Assembly: GCA_016271365.2 (NCBI GenBank) | Contig: CM057452.1 | Location: forward strand, 830,520,001-830,584,000 | Direction of reading: 5' to 3' | DNA length: 64,000 nt | From: Neoceratodus forsteri | Lineage: Eukaryota > Chordata > Ceratodontiformes > Ceratodontidae | Shown: positions 42,340-52,814 of the stretch, one piece after another | How the letters are laid out: the number at the start of each line of letters is the position of its first letter | Numbering within the stretch: position 1 is the first letter of the stretch | The notes under the pieces: generated by a model | What the model saw: only the letters and a program-made list of their open reading frames with translations | What the model was told of the DNA's origin: nothing | Databases searched by the model: none | Made by a program: the position numbers and the translations under genes

Positions 42340-43420
42340 ATGAACAGTACTCTGTGTGGCAGCAGCACAAATGTCAGCAGTGGACACATTTTGGAAACAA
42401 GCCACTGAAGTAGCCACCCACGGGTGGAAAGACCATGAATGGGACCAGGAAACTGCTTACTGCACTTCTGGTAACAAAACACAATACAATTGGCTAGCCA
42501 TGTGAGAAGGCTCTATTTCAATATCAGGGAGCCCTCCATCCTGGTGGCAAATCTATAAACAGTTAAGAGTGTTTTCTACAATCCTTTGTATGATCCAAGT
42601 ACCACTGGAGCATCCTGCAGACATCTAGCTTATATAAACGTTTCCTACTATCCATAGGGGATGGAAAATAAACAAGAAGGTCAATGGTGAAATTTAGTGT
42701 TCTCTCAGACACAACCTTCAGAAGGAAATGAGGATTAATGCATAATGTAACCCTATCTTTGTGAAATAATACAAGGAGGGTCTCCAACCAGAACCTGCCA
42801 TTCTGAAATATGTCTTGCTGATGTCACAGCCACCAGGAACAGTGTCTTCCAAGAGAGGACGTGCAGCTCACAGGTAGCAGCAGGTTCAAAGGGAGGCACA
42901 GGCAGGGTCTCTAGGACCAAATTAAAGCCCCATACCAGAACTGGATCATGGACTGGGTGCTGCAACAATAGAATACCTCTTAGGAAACCTTCATCTAGGA
43001 CACTGTCTTGCCTTCTGTAAGGACATGAAAAGCTGATACTGGGCCATGTGGACCTCAATAGAGGAATACCCAAGTCACGAGTCCTGAAGGGACAAGAGGT
43101 AGTCCAGCACAGTAGGAACTGGGCATATTAAGGGATCCAGGATATGGACAGTACACCAGACTGTATAACATTTCCATTTTTGCAAGTATGTGTCCCATGT
43201 AGATGGCTTTCTAGCTACCAGTAGAACATCAGCAACCACTGGGGAGACCCTGAAGTGGAAGAGCTCTATGTTCTCAGAAGCCATGCATGGAGCAGCAGAG
43301 ATCACAGATCTGGGAGCATTAGAGCAGCCTGCTCTTGTGTCAGACATCCCACTTGTAGGCGAGTGGAATGGGTGGTTCCACTACCAGTTGCTTGAACAGG
43401 TGAAACACAGGGTAAATCAA
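42340..43420 (-). pseudogene. DIRS tyrosine recombinase, main part
   Basis: Three minus-strand pieces give a DIRS recombinase in order: ARKPSTWDTYLQKWKCYTVW, CPVPTVLDYLLSLQDSG, FLRGILLLQHPVHDPVLVW, SWKTLFLVAVTSARHISEW (core Arg context), HKDRVTLCINPHFLLKVVSE and LDVCRMLQWYLDHTKDCRK. Finally come VATSVACFQNVSTADICAAA and TQSTVHT. The HxxR motif appears damaged (HPWV). The Tyr piece lies beyond LINE-C at 39620-39730. Such enzymes insert circular element DNA. The N-terminal end meets the tail of LINE-D. Confidence 0.8.
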
Positions 43421-43652
43421 AAGCATTTATTTAATTATTTATGGAAATTGTTTTACCAGGGAAGACTTCCAGTTGGGACACCCGCCTAATGGCAGCCTAA
43501 ACAACAAGCTCCGCCAATTATACAACAATCCACATGCATCTAAACCTTAATCCATCATCCTGTCCACTAAAAGACGAATATCAGATTATCTGACACCTCT
43601 GAAACATCGCTGGAGGGATAATTCCACGAATCAAGCAAGTAAAAGCTCAAAA

Positions 43653-44687
43653 ATGCCGGCTTCGGTCGACACGGAGAGGGCCCAGAAATCCCCGAGTCTC
43701 TCGCTCGGGCAAAGAGATGAAACCCCAAGGGAGGAATCTGAGTGTATGATAACATCCAGAGAACTTTGCCAAACCCTGAAACAAATTAACCAGACACTCC
43801 AGCGATTAGAAGCTAAGATCTCAGACCAATGTACAGAAATTGCCATATTAACCAAACGAGCTGGGGAAATTGAGGAAACCCTAATGGATTATACCACCAC
43901 CACTGATGTACATAATAAAGCCCTTCTCGACTTACACCATCACTCCCAACAACTCAAAGCATGCCTAGAAGAACTAGAGAACAGAAATAGAAGGAATAAC
44001 CTCCAGATTCATGGGCTCCCTGAGGGCACTGAGACTGGCGCAATGACCGCTTTCATAGACTCATTTCCCCACGAGATCCTTGATCTCCCTCCAGACAAAG
44101 CTCTAAACATAATTTGTGCCCATAGATCCCTGATCCCAAAACCCTGGGACCCCAAGGCAAAACCACGCTCAGTAGTTCTGGCATTCCTGGACTATAGAGT
44201 AAAGGAGGAGATTCTACAGTTAGCATGGTCAAAAAAAGTGATTCACTTTGGGAACACTCATCTGTATTTGGACCATGATTTTACACCAAAGCTGCTTTCC
44301 CAAAGGAGAAGAGTACTCACAGTGGTTAAACAGTTACAGCAGCAGAATATCAGGGCTTTTGTTGAATATCCAGCACGCCTAAAGGTTCAGTTGACCGAAG
44401 GTATGAGTCGTTTTCAAGATTTGCAAGCAGCAGGGGACTTTTTGATTTTGGTGGGCATACAACCCCAGAGTGAGGAGGCCAATCTACCACAACACAGACA
44501 GTTGGAGACCAGAGACTGGGCCTACAGTGGAACTAAAAGACAGGGCGCAAAGGCCAGCATGACCGCTTACGCCTTGTGGGACTCCCTATGCAGTAAGAAA
44601 AGTTCGAGAGGGCCGAATAAAGAGCCAACACAGACTGCGCCAGAAACGGAGTCTGCCAGAGAAGAAGCAAACTCCCAAATCACCTGA
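43653..44687 (+). CDS. L1 ORF1 protein, intact frame (344 aa)
   Basis: ORF1p is the RNA-binding chaperone of L1 that coats element RNA as trimers. The frame is open from the ATG at 43653. Residues ~25-110 form a probable coiled coil (TSRELCQTLKQINQTLQRLE; KALLDLHHHSQQLKACLEEL). An RRM starts with NRRNNLQIHGLPEG (~115-128) and includes PRSVVLAFLDYRVKEEILQL. The C-terminal domain has YLDHDFTPKLLSQRRRV and VEYPARLKVQL. A hydrophilic tail ends EANSQIT. Length and order agree with vertebrate L1 ORF1p. It is the only complete element protein in the window. There is no evidence that it is expressed. Confidence 0.85.
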   Translation: MPASVDTERAQKSPSLSLGQRDETPREESECMITSRELCQTLKQINQTLQRLEAKISDQCTEIAILTKRAGEIEETLMDYTTTTDVHNKALLDLHHHSQQLKACLEELENRNRRNNLQIHGLPEGTETGAMTAFIDSFPHEILDLPPDKALNIICAHRSLIPKPWDPKAKPRSVVLAFLDYRVKEEILQLAWSKKVIHFGNTHLYLDHDFTPKLLSQRRRVLTVVKQLQQQNIRAFVEYPARLKVQLTEGMSRFQDLQAAGDFLILVGIQPQSEEANLPQHRQLETRDWAYSGTKRQGAKASMTAYALWDSLCSKKSSRGPNKEPTQTAPETESAREEANSQIT

Positions 44688-46000
44688 GCGCTTTCAGGCG
44701 TAGTATCTTTCACTCACTTGCTTCTTGTGATCTCTTCAGGCTTAACTTTACAGGGACATATCTTGAAAATAACTCTGACTTTATAAAGGGTTCCAAAGAT
44801 TAACCTCATTTAAAATGGAGGACAAAATATTCAATTGCACACATTCCATAATGTCAGGATGTACTAGTTTTTAAAATATACCATTCGGTATCTTCATAGC
44901 CTGTGGTCTGATGGTTGGGGGGTGGCTCCTTGGTCGAGGGGATCGAGTGGGCCCAGGAGCTTTTTGGGTCTGTCGGGAGCGGGTGGAGAAGCCATATCGA
45001 GAATTCTTGTCTCCCCCACACAATTTGGAAATATTAACGGGGTGATCTGACTCAAGCAGTGGTCAGTGGGGCACAAAGAACAAAGGTTTCAGCTAGATTG
45101 CAGGGGACTTATGGAGCCTTTATTGGTAACCTCCTCAAGGAAGTCCTCGGGGCTAGGCCTCACTACAGGCGGCTAGCCTCCCTCCATTTGCGGGGCTTGG
45201 CTTTGGAGCAATTTGTGGATGTGTTGCTGAGGTTCAGTCCCTTAAACTGCTAAATGTGCCTATGACAGTGCTTGCTAGGTTTCCCACAATTAAACTAGTA
45301 TTTTACCAACTCCACAAATATGGGGGCTATCAGATGATTGGTATGCAGCATCTTCATTTCTATGGCTTTCCTGCTCGGACCTGTGCAAGGATGGGAGCTC
45401 CTTATGATGCCTGCTTAATGGCCCCACTGGCGGGGGGTGGCTGCGTTACCCATAACTCCCTTACCAGGGACCAGGATTTAGTAAAGTATGTTCATATAGT
45501 TTTAAAATGCATAAGTCGATTGGCCTACGGTTTTATATGTTGCTGATAGAAACAACCTGACTAAGTAACACTCTTACAGAAGAGGCCGGGTGTCTTTTCA
45601 CTAGGAGTGTCAAGGGCAGTTTGGGCACACGATTTTTAGTTGGTTCAACTGCTGACACTCACTGCTAGGAGCTAAATAATAATTAACATCACTGAAGCTC
45701 TAGGGGGGAGCCCTCCATTTGGAGAGAATAAATATATTCCCCCTCTTAATTCCCTTTCCACAGTAGGGAAGGGAGTTCAAAGATCTTATAAACCTGGATC
45801 TTCTACCTAGGAAGTCATTTAATGGTAAACCATAAAGGTTTTTGCTAAGTTGGCAATGATGATTGTTATATAGTTAATATGTTGTTTAAGGATGGAGACA
45901 TGCTGCACTGTTTTCGGGGAAGGGGGATCCTGAGAGGGAGATCTGGGGAGCTGTCTTAACGGCTGTGTTGATTTTTTTTTCTCTTTTGTTTTAAAATATA
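44688..46000 (+). other. Unusually long L1 inter-ORF region
   Basis: In most L1 elements the two ORFs are tens of bases apart; here about 1.3 kb separates them. The segment 45059-45546 contains two adjoining plus-strand frames (64 and 96 codons), separated by one stop and two bases. The residues look protein-like (VLARFPTIKLVFYQLHKYGG; MGAPYDACLMAPLAGGGC). I do not recognise them. The remainder has no coding signal. It may hold an inserted or captured segment. Confidence 0.5.
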
Positions 46001-46911
46001 ATGGCTAATTATGACACGGTGGTATGCACCTATAATGTAAACGGCCTTACTAGTCCAGTTAAACGCAGCAAGATTTTAGCTCAGCTTAAAAAGTTGTCAG
46101 CAGAATTTGTGCTTCTACAGGAGACACATCTGAGAGGGAGCACAGTAAATTCCTGAAGCTAGGGTTTAGGGAGATGTCGGCCTCCTCATACAAAAAGGGT
46201 AGACATAGAGGTACCATGGTACTTGTTCCACATAAGTTCCATTTTGAAAAAATGGCTGAAAAGGTGGATGGGGAGGGTAGACATGCTCTCATGAAGGGCA
46301 AACTAGAGGGGCAATTAATAACACTTGCATCTGTGTATTTCCCATCGGATACCCCTTATGGGGACTATAGATCGTTCTTCCTTCTTCTCCAGGAGTAGGC
46401 GGAGGGTCTCTTGGTATGTGGAGGAGACCTGAATTTGACCTTGAATCCTGCCCTGGACACTACTTCCCAGATCCCAAGAATGTCCCATCAGGTGGCAAGG
46501 AAGGTCCATAAGTTGCCTGGAGAATTGGGTATTTTAGATGTTTGGCGTTATCAGCATCCGAAACAAAGGGACTATACCTACTTTTCTGCTGCATACAGTA
46601 TGTATTCCAGATTGGACTACTTCCTGCTACGTATAGATGAGATTTTTAGGGTACAGGATACTTGGATGGGGACTTTCTCCTCTCAGATCACGCTCCATTC
46701 TATATGAGTTTGGATCTGGGAGGATTTAGAAGAAACACTTTATGGAGACTTAATGTCTCCTTGCTTAAAGATACGAGTTAAGGATCAGATTATAGACACA
46801 TGCAAGTGTTTTTTAACAGAAAATGAGGGACAGGAAATGCCATGTGCCACCTTATGGGACACAGCCAAGGCTGTTCTCCGGGGGAAGTTTATACAGCTTG
46901 CTGTAAGGAAG

Positions 46912-46970
<59 letters not shown>

Positions 46971-49826
46971 CGGAAGACCCTCAGTGAGCAAATCCAAACT
47001 TTAGAGGGAATGTAAAAACAGAAATACTCCAGAACTGTAGCACAGCAACTTAAGACTCTTAAAGGGGAATTTAGCCAAATACCAGATCATCAGGTAGAAC
47101 AGAAATTGTTATTTTTAAAGCAGAAATACTATGAGGGTGGCCCAAGGTCACTTAGATTACTAGCCAGTAGATTGAGAGCACAAAGAGCGAGAGCCACAAT
47201 CACAAACGTGTGGCACCCCAGACATCAGTGAGTGGTATATAAAACAAGTGAGATAGCTGAGACTTTTCGGGAGTTTTATGAACAATTATATCAAAAAGGA
47301 CCCCCCCCCCCCGGATGGGAAGACTGAATCTTTCCTACATAACCTGAAATTACCAACCCTATCACTAGACCATGCAAAAGTGCTGATGTACCCAATAACG
47401 GCGGAGGAACTTAAAGTGGAAATGGGAGCCCTGAAGACAGGGAAATGCCCCGGGACTGTCGGGCTCCCAGGGGAATTTTTCAAATGTTTTAGAGACTTGC
47501 TCCAGTCTCTTGTTTTGAGAGTATTCTCTGAGGTCTTGGGGGGGGGTAGGGGCATGGCTCCATCCTCTTGGGCCACAGCATTGATTTCGGTGATACCCAA
47601 GCCAGGAAAGGACCCCTCCAGATGTGCTTCCTATCACCCAATTTCCCTCTTAAATATTGATTATAAGATCTTTTCATCCGTTACGGCTAAAAGAATTCAA
47701 CAGTATCTTCCCCATCTCATACAATTAGATCAGAACGGATTTGTCCCAGGTAGGCAAGCTCAGGATAATCTGAGACGAACCACCCACCTTACTGACCATG
47801 TCAACAACTCTGCTACTTCAGCACTATTAATGCGTCTTGATGCTGAAAAAGCATTTGATAGAGTTGATTGGAGCTTTTTGGGGTAACCCTTTCCCAGTTT
47901 GGGTTCCCTAGAGAATTTATACAATTAATAAGCAAATTATACCACTCCTCAACTGCCTATGTTCATACAAATGGCCACATTTCTAGACCTTTGAAACTCT
48001 GCAGAGGTACAAGACAGGGGTGCCCTTTATCACCATTGCTATTTGCATTATATATAGAACCTCTTGCTCAGTCTATCAGGGAGAATGGGAATATCAAGGG
48101 AATAATGCTGAATGGCTTTGAGCATAAACTGGTTCTGTATGCCGACAACGTACTTATGTACCTTACAGAACCTGACTCCTCTATCCCTGCTTTGTTTTGG
48201 CAGTTGGAGAAATTTTCCTCCCTCTCAGGATACAAACTGAACTGCTCTAAAACAGAGATACTTAGTTGCAATTTTACCCCTTCCCCGGATTTAAAGAACA
48301 GATATCCCATGAGGTGGGTCCTAGATCAGATGAGTTACCTAGGGATTAAAATTGGGTTTAGCGATCACAGGTTCTGGGAACTTAACTATCCCCCTTTAGT
48401 ACACAATTAAGGATGGATGTCCAGAGATGGACTCTCCTGCCCTTATCTATATATTCTAAGACACAGGCATTGAAAATGAATGCTCTGCCAAGGTTACTTT
48501 ACTTATTTCAATGTGTACCCTGTCAGGTCTCTCAAAGAGAGTTAAATATATGGCAGGGTATATTTTTCAAATTTCTTTGGGCCAAAGACCATCCTGGGAT
48601 TTGTAGAGGCCTTATGTATGCCCCTCGAGCCCTTGGTGGTCTAGTTTCCCTAACTTACAGGGCTATTGGGCTGTGGCCCAAATGCGGGTGGCTCTCCTTT
48701 GGGGCAGTCCTGGCTTTGATTCTCATTGGAAGAGAATGGATTTGGCAGTTGAGGCTGACCTTCCCCTTCCTGCTATCCTATTCCACGATGATGTCTGGTT
48801 ACCTGAGTCTTATTATACATGGACTAGGACTTTCCTGGAGGAATGGAGGAGAGGCATAACCCATGGTCCCATAAGAAATCAATTGTAGAAATTTCGGTGG
48901 TGGGCTTATGACCCCCTCTTCCCAGCTGCCACTTTGGATTTGTAGTTTAAACAATGGGCCAAGAAAGAATTTCACTCTCCTTATCAGATTTTATCTGCAG
49001 ATAACCCTATTTCTTTTAAAGCGGCCAGACAGACATTTGGGCTTCTCCCACGAGATAATGTAAGATTTTACCAGATCAGAGACTATGTCTTTGTCCTTCA
49101 GAAGATGTATCCCTGGCCACGGGTGGAGGTGGAGGACCCCCCTTTCTGTGGTATTTGGTTTTCAGGGGGTGGGAGTGGAGCCATATCCCTATTGTATCAA
49201 AGGTACTTAACAGATCTGACCCTTCCCATTGAACAACTTAAACTTAAGTGGGAAACGGACCTGGGGATCACTCTCTCAGAGAAACAGTGGGCTGGAGTGT
49301 GGCAAGCTACATGGCGGACAACAGGAGCCCCTCTCTGGAGGGAATATGGCTGGAAGCTGAGAGCTAGGTACTTCCGAGTTCCTGCACAGGTGGTACACTA
49401 TGCACCAACAGTTGGTTCAAACTGCTAGAGGGGATGTGGTTTCGCCCCAGCTTCACAGGCCCATATTTTTTGGACCTGTCAGATACTTAAGGAGTACTGG
49501 ACAAATATAGAACACCATCTCCAGGAAATTTTCCAGTTTCAATCCCCCTGGGCCCTGAACATCTAGTTTTAGGTCTTAGACCAAAGGAGATACGGGGAAG
49601 AGAGGCAACATACTTATGGTCAGTTCTTATGATAGCTGCTTTGAAGGCCATTACTAAGAAATGGGCACAGAGAGCTGCCCCCCTTGTAGCAGACCGGATA
49701 GGCATAGTAGACAATATTCACTTAATGGAGAGGATTACATTCAGCCTTCGCCAGCAAACCCAGTCGTACCAAAACAGGTGGACTAGATGGCTCCTGTATG
49801 AGCCTTATTTGCATTTCGATGCCTGA
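46001..49826 (+). pseudogene. L1 ORF2: endonuclease, RT and C-terminal region, broken
   Basis: The start MANYDTVVCTYNVNGLTSP is followed by FVLLQETHL (catalytic Glu), VCGGDLNLTLNP, YSRLDYFLLR and, in a shifted frame, LSDHAPFYMSLD. RT blocks are GALKTGKCPGTVGLPGEFFK, SVIPKPGKDPSRCASYHPIS, DQNGFVPGRQAQDN, LMRLDAEKAFDRVDWSFLG, RGTRQGCPLSPLLFALYIEP and YADNVLMY (48138-48149; second Asp changed to Asn). The C-terminal half continues to about 49826. Stops near 46157, 46396 and 47886 plus several shifts disable it. An AG repeat expands the linker. Confidence 0.9.
46915..46967 (+). repeat. (AG)n microsatellite inside L1 ORF2
   Basis: About 25 AG units follow AAGAAA. The run keeps the local frame open and encodes alternating Arg-Glu after VRKK. 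It probably grew by slippage from a short purine-rich linker after insertion. A C run at 47301-47312 in the same ORF is a similar slippage site. Confidence 0.9.
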
Positions 49827-50756
49827 TTAAGCATAGCTGGGCCCCCTCTCCCTTCTCTCTCTCTCTCATATCAGGAATTTATAAAAATAAGAAAGGATAT
49901 ATATTTTTCTATTATTTTATTTAGTGCATTGTACAGTCTGTTAATATCTCCATTGAGTAGTAATAGATAAGAACATTTGCAGTACTATTTGATAGATCTT
50001 TGAGAACATGTAGTATACTTTAACCAGATCATCATATGCTTTTATTCAGTAAAAAACTAATGTGTAGGTACACACTGTGATGTCACCAAGATATCTTTTA
50101 TGTACCTATGTAATAGATGTATGATCTATATATATGGATGTGATCTCTTCAGCCCTTCCGGGCCTACCATAATAAACGAAGTACAAAAAAAAAAAGAAGA
50201 AATTGTTTTACCAGGAAAGGCACACTGAGCAAGAAGTTGCTCATCTCCCGGTGTGACCGGGGGACAGAGGATACAGGATACATAATTAAACAGAGACAAT
50301 TGGTACATAGTATACACATTGAGGGTTCACAAATTTTGCAGTACAGGCAAGGACTATCAAACAACTGTAACACAATTCAGAGCAGACAGAAACAAAAACA
50401 ATTTGAGGACAAATAAGCGCCTAGAAGGCAAGTGCTTGTACTCAGCTGGGAGTATACAGCTTGGTGCAGTTTCCAAGGTCGGTGGTCAGCTGGGAGGGGA
50501 GAGGGGTAGAATCAGGGCTTAGGGCATGTGCAGTTTACCATGAAATGGTTTGTGAGGGTGGAGGAGAGGGAGTTAGCAGAGGAGGAATGATGGATTTGAG
50601 GGGGTAGCTCATTCCAGATTTTGGGAAAACAATGAGAGAAAGCAATATGGCCAGCTGTGGACTTCCTCCCGGGGATAGCAATTAGCCGGGAGTCAGCGGA
50701 TAAGTGGAGCATAAGGTCAGAGAAGTCTTCACAGGAGCACTAAAGAATTCCAGTAA

Positions 50757-50940
50757 AAAATGAAAAAAGAATAATACTTGACTTCTAGCATACTTGTGCT
50801 CTACAAGTTTATTACTTCCACCACAATGTTTATTTAACGTTTTGAGGCAAGATACCACTTCATCAGGAAATGGTATTTACTTACTTTGGTTATGCTTTTG
50901 TATTCATGTGGTATTCTCTTCATGGTAGTATCTCTCAAGT
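50757..50940 (-). repeat. Segment with hammerhead-like CTGATGAAG motif
   Basis: On the minus strand CCATTTCCTGATGAAGTGG is followed by TATCTTGCCTCAAAACG and AATAAACA. CTGATGA then a weak GTGG/CCTC stem then AAAAC resembles the hammerhead core of Penelope-like elements, with GAAAC changed to AAAAC. The plus-strand relative is at 2579. The rest of the segment has no recognisable content. Confidence 0.35.
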
Positions 50941-51290
50941 TACATAGAAACATGGACTTTGACAGCAGATAAGGCCCACCTAGTCTGCCCATTTCCCTAC
51001 CTACAGGATAAGCTGCAAATCCTAGTTAACCAACAGCCTATTTCTTTCTACTCCCCACAAGAATTGCCTTATGTCTGTCCCATGCATTCTTGAATTCTCC
51101 CACAGTTTTAGACCCCACAACCTCCTCACGAAGGCTGTTCCATGCGTTCACCTCTGAAAAAATACTTCCTCAGATTGCCCCTGAGCCATCCCCCTCTGTC
51201 TTCAAATCGTGCCCCCTTGTTCTTGCACATCTCTTTTTCTGAAAGATGCTACCCTCTTGGACTTTGTTGTTACTCAGCTAAGCCTGGCAC
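50941..51290 (-). mobile_element. CR1-c: 3' end fragment
   Basis: The block from GAAACATGGACTTTGACAGC to GGCCCACCTAGTCTGCCC is the CR1 tail. The following ~250 bases correspond on the minus strand to the ORF2 C-terminus and 3' UTR, as in CR1-d at 57118. The copy is cut off near 51290, where homology to CR1-d stops. Confidence 0.85.
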
Positions 51291-51534
51291 TCCCAAGTCC
51301 CTCAATTCCTTTTTTACGTTACCTGTCACAGGTTCAAATGACACAGTACAGATACAAGAAGGGACTGTTATCAAATGCTTTTAGTGTCACATATACACAC
51401 CTGAAGAACCTTCCAAAAGGGTACATAACTTTCTACATACAAAATGTCAGCTACTGGGTACTATGAATACTGAAAATGCTAAATTAAAGTATGAAGTGAG
51501 TCAGATAAATGAAATAGCCATTATTCAATAATTT

Positions 51535-52019
51535 GTGAACTCCACTGAAGCAGAGGAGTCTCAAGTAAATGACTTAAATATCCTAAAAAGGAAAAGAACT
51601 CAGGAACATAATGAAAGCACTACAGATTCTGTTGAACATGAACAGTGCTCAAAAAGAGGTAGAGATGATAATACAGGACAGGATAACAAATGGTCTCAAG
51701 TCACATACAGAAAAAAGTTAGAGTAGCAACAAATGTTTCCCCATCAGTCTCAACCTCTAACAGATATACAGCGCTATAAAATGAGAAGGGCTTGACTAAT
51801 GCACAAAATAGTGTAAAATTCCCAGAAAGATTAGTCATTGGTGACTCAATGATTAGATTCATGGACTGTCATATCTGTAAAATTGCAAGAGAAAATACAG
51901 CTGTAACTTGCCTGTCAGGGGCCAGAGTAAAGGATATAGCAGACAGCATGGAGATGATGATAATAGTACCAAATAAATCTGCTGTAATACTCCACATTGG
52001 AACAAACAATACAGGATGA
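51535..52019 (+). pseudogene. CR1-type ORF1 with esterase (SGNH-like) domain
   Basis: The first frame (to 51726) is hydrophilic: LKRKRTQEHN, KWSQVTYRKKLE. After a stop the second frame (51792-52019) has RLVIGDSMIRFMDCHICKIA, TCLSGARVKDIADSM and ILHIGTNNTG. GDSxIR and HIGTNxxG are blocks I and III of the SGNH-hydrolase fold used as the esterase of CR1-clade ORF1. The block with the catalytic Asp-His (DGLHLS-like) is missing, so the domain is truncated at its C-terminus. Confidence 0.7.
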
Positions 52020-52814
52020 CACAAGAAAAAGAAGCTGAGGTTCTACAAATACAATAAAGATTGAGCAATGTAGACTGGGATCTCTTACTTGATAGGAAAT
52101 CAGTGGATGAAATGGGGGAGATCACAAAAAATACTATACTGCTAACTAGTGATGAATTCATGCCAGAAATAAGAAAGGGGGAAAAAATAACACAAAAAGA
52201 CTTATGCGGCTTGACAATAAAATAAGAAAACTGGTAAAAAAAAAAAACAGACTATATAGGCAGAATCTGAAGTTAAGAACAGGGGCAACACTTGAAGCAC
52301 TAAATGCTCAAAAAAATCTGTAAAAGTGAAATAAACAAGCATTTGTCAATGCCGAATGTTTGCTTGCTGGCACTGGCATTGGTAGTGAAGAAGTTACAGA
52401 GCTGCATAATAGGAATGGCAGTGAAGTATTGAACTGAAGCCAACCACACCACCACCCTGCAGAGAGTGGCAGGCATTGGGGTGTGCCTTTGGGTCGTCAG
52501 GCATAACGACCATGCCATTTCACCACACCCTACCCCTGCAGACACTGACAAGTGTCACGGTGTGCCTGGGGTCTTTGGCCTTATGTGCACCCATTCCATC
52601 AGGAAATACGGGTGAGATGGGGTGCGTTATAGGAGAATGGGGTGAAGTTTGGGCCCGAAGAGTCCGAGGCACACCTTGATGCCTCTCACTGGCTGCAGGG
52701 TGTGGGTGGGGATGGAATGGTATGAGCATGACAGGCAAGAATCCCAAGTCACACCCCTGATGCCTGTCATACTCTACAGGGTGGGGCGTGATGGTCGGAA
52801 ACCCTAATGCCTCA

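Larger units (their letters stand above)
43461..50198 (+). mobile_element. Full-length L1 LINE with 17-bp target-site duplication
   Basis: GAAATTGTTTTACCAGG occurs at 43444-43460 and 50199-50215, exactly flanking the element. It has a ~190-base 5' UTR, an intact ORF1, a long inter-ORF region, a broken ORF2, a 3' UTR of ~350 bases, a polyadenylation signal AATAAA and a short poly(A). The perfect duplication suggests a fairly recent insertion, yet ORF2 is badly damaged. It may have been moved by enzymes of another copy, or have decayed without affecting the flanks. Confidence 0.9.
43425..50756 (-). mobile_element. LINE-D: 3' fragment split by a full-length L1
   Basis: The body lies at 50216-50756 and the tail at 43425-43460; the L1 and one copy of its target duplication lie between. 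The tail reads CCTGGTAAAACAATTTCCAT then AAATAATTAAATAAAT, like LINEs A-C. The body encodes a C-terminal block (AFSHCFPKIWNELPPQIHHS) at about 50560-50660. It is truncated at about 50756. Confidence 0.8.
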
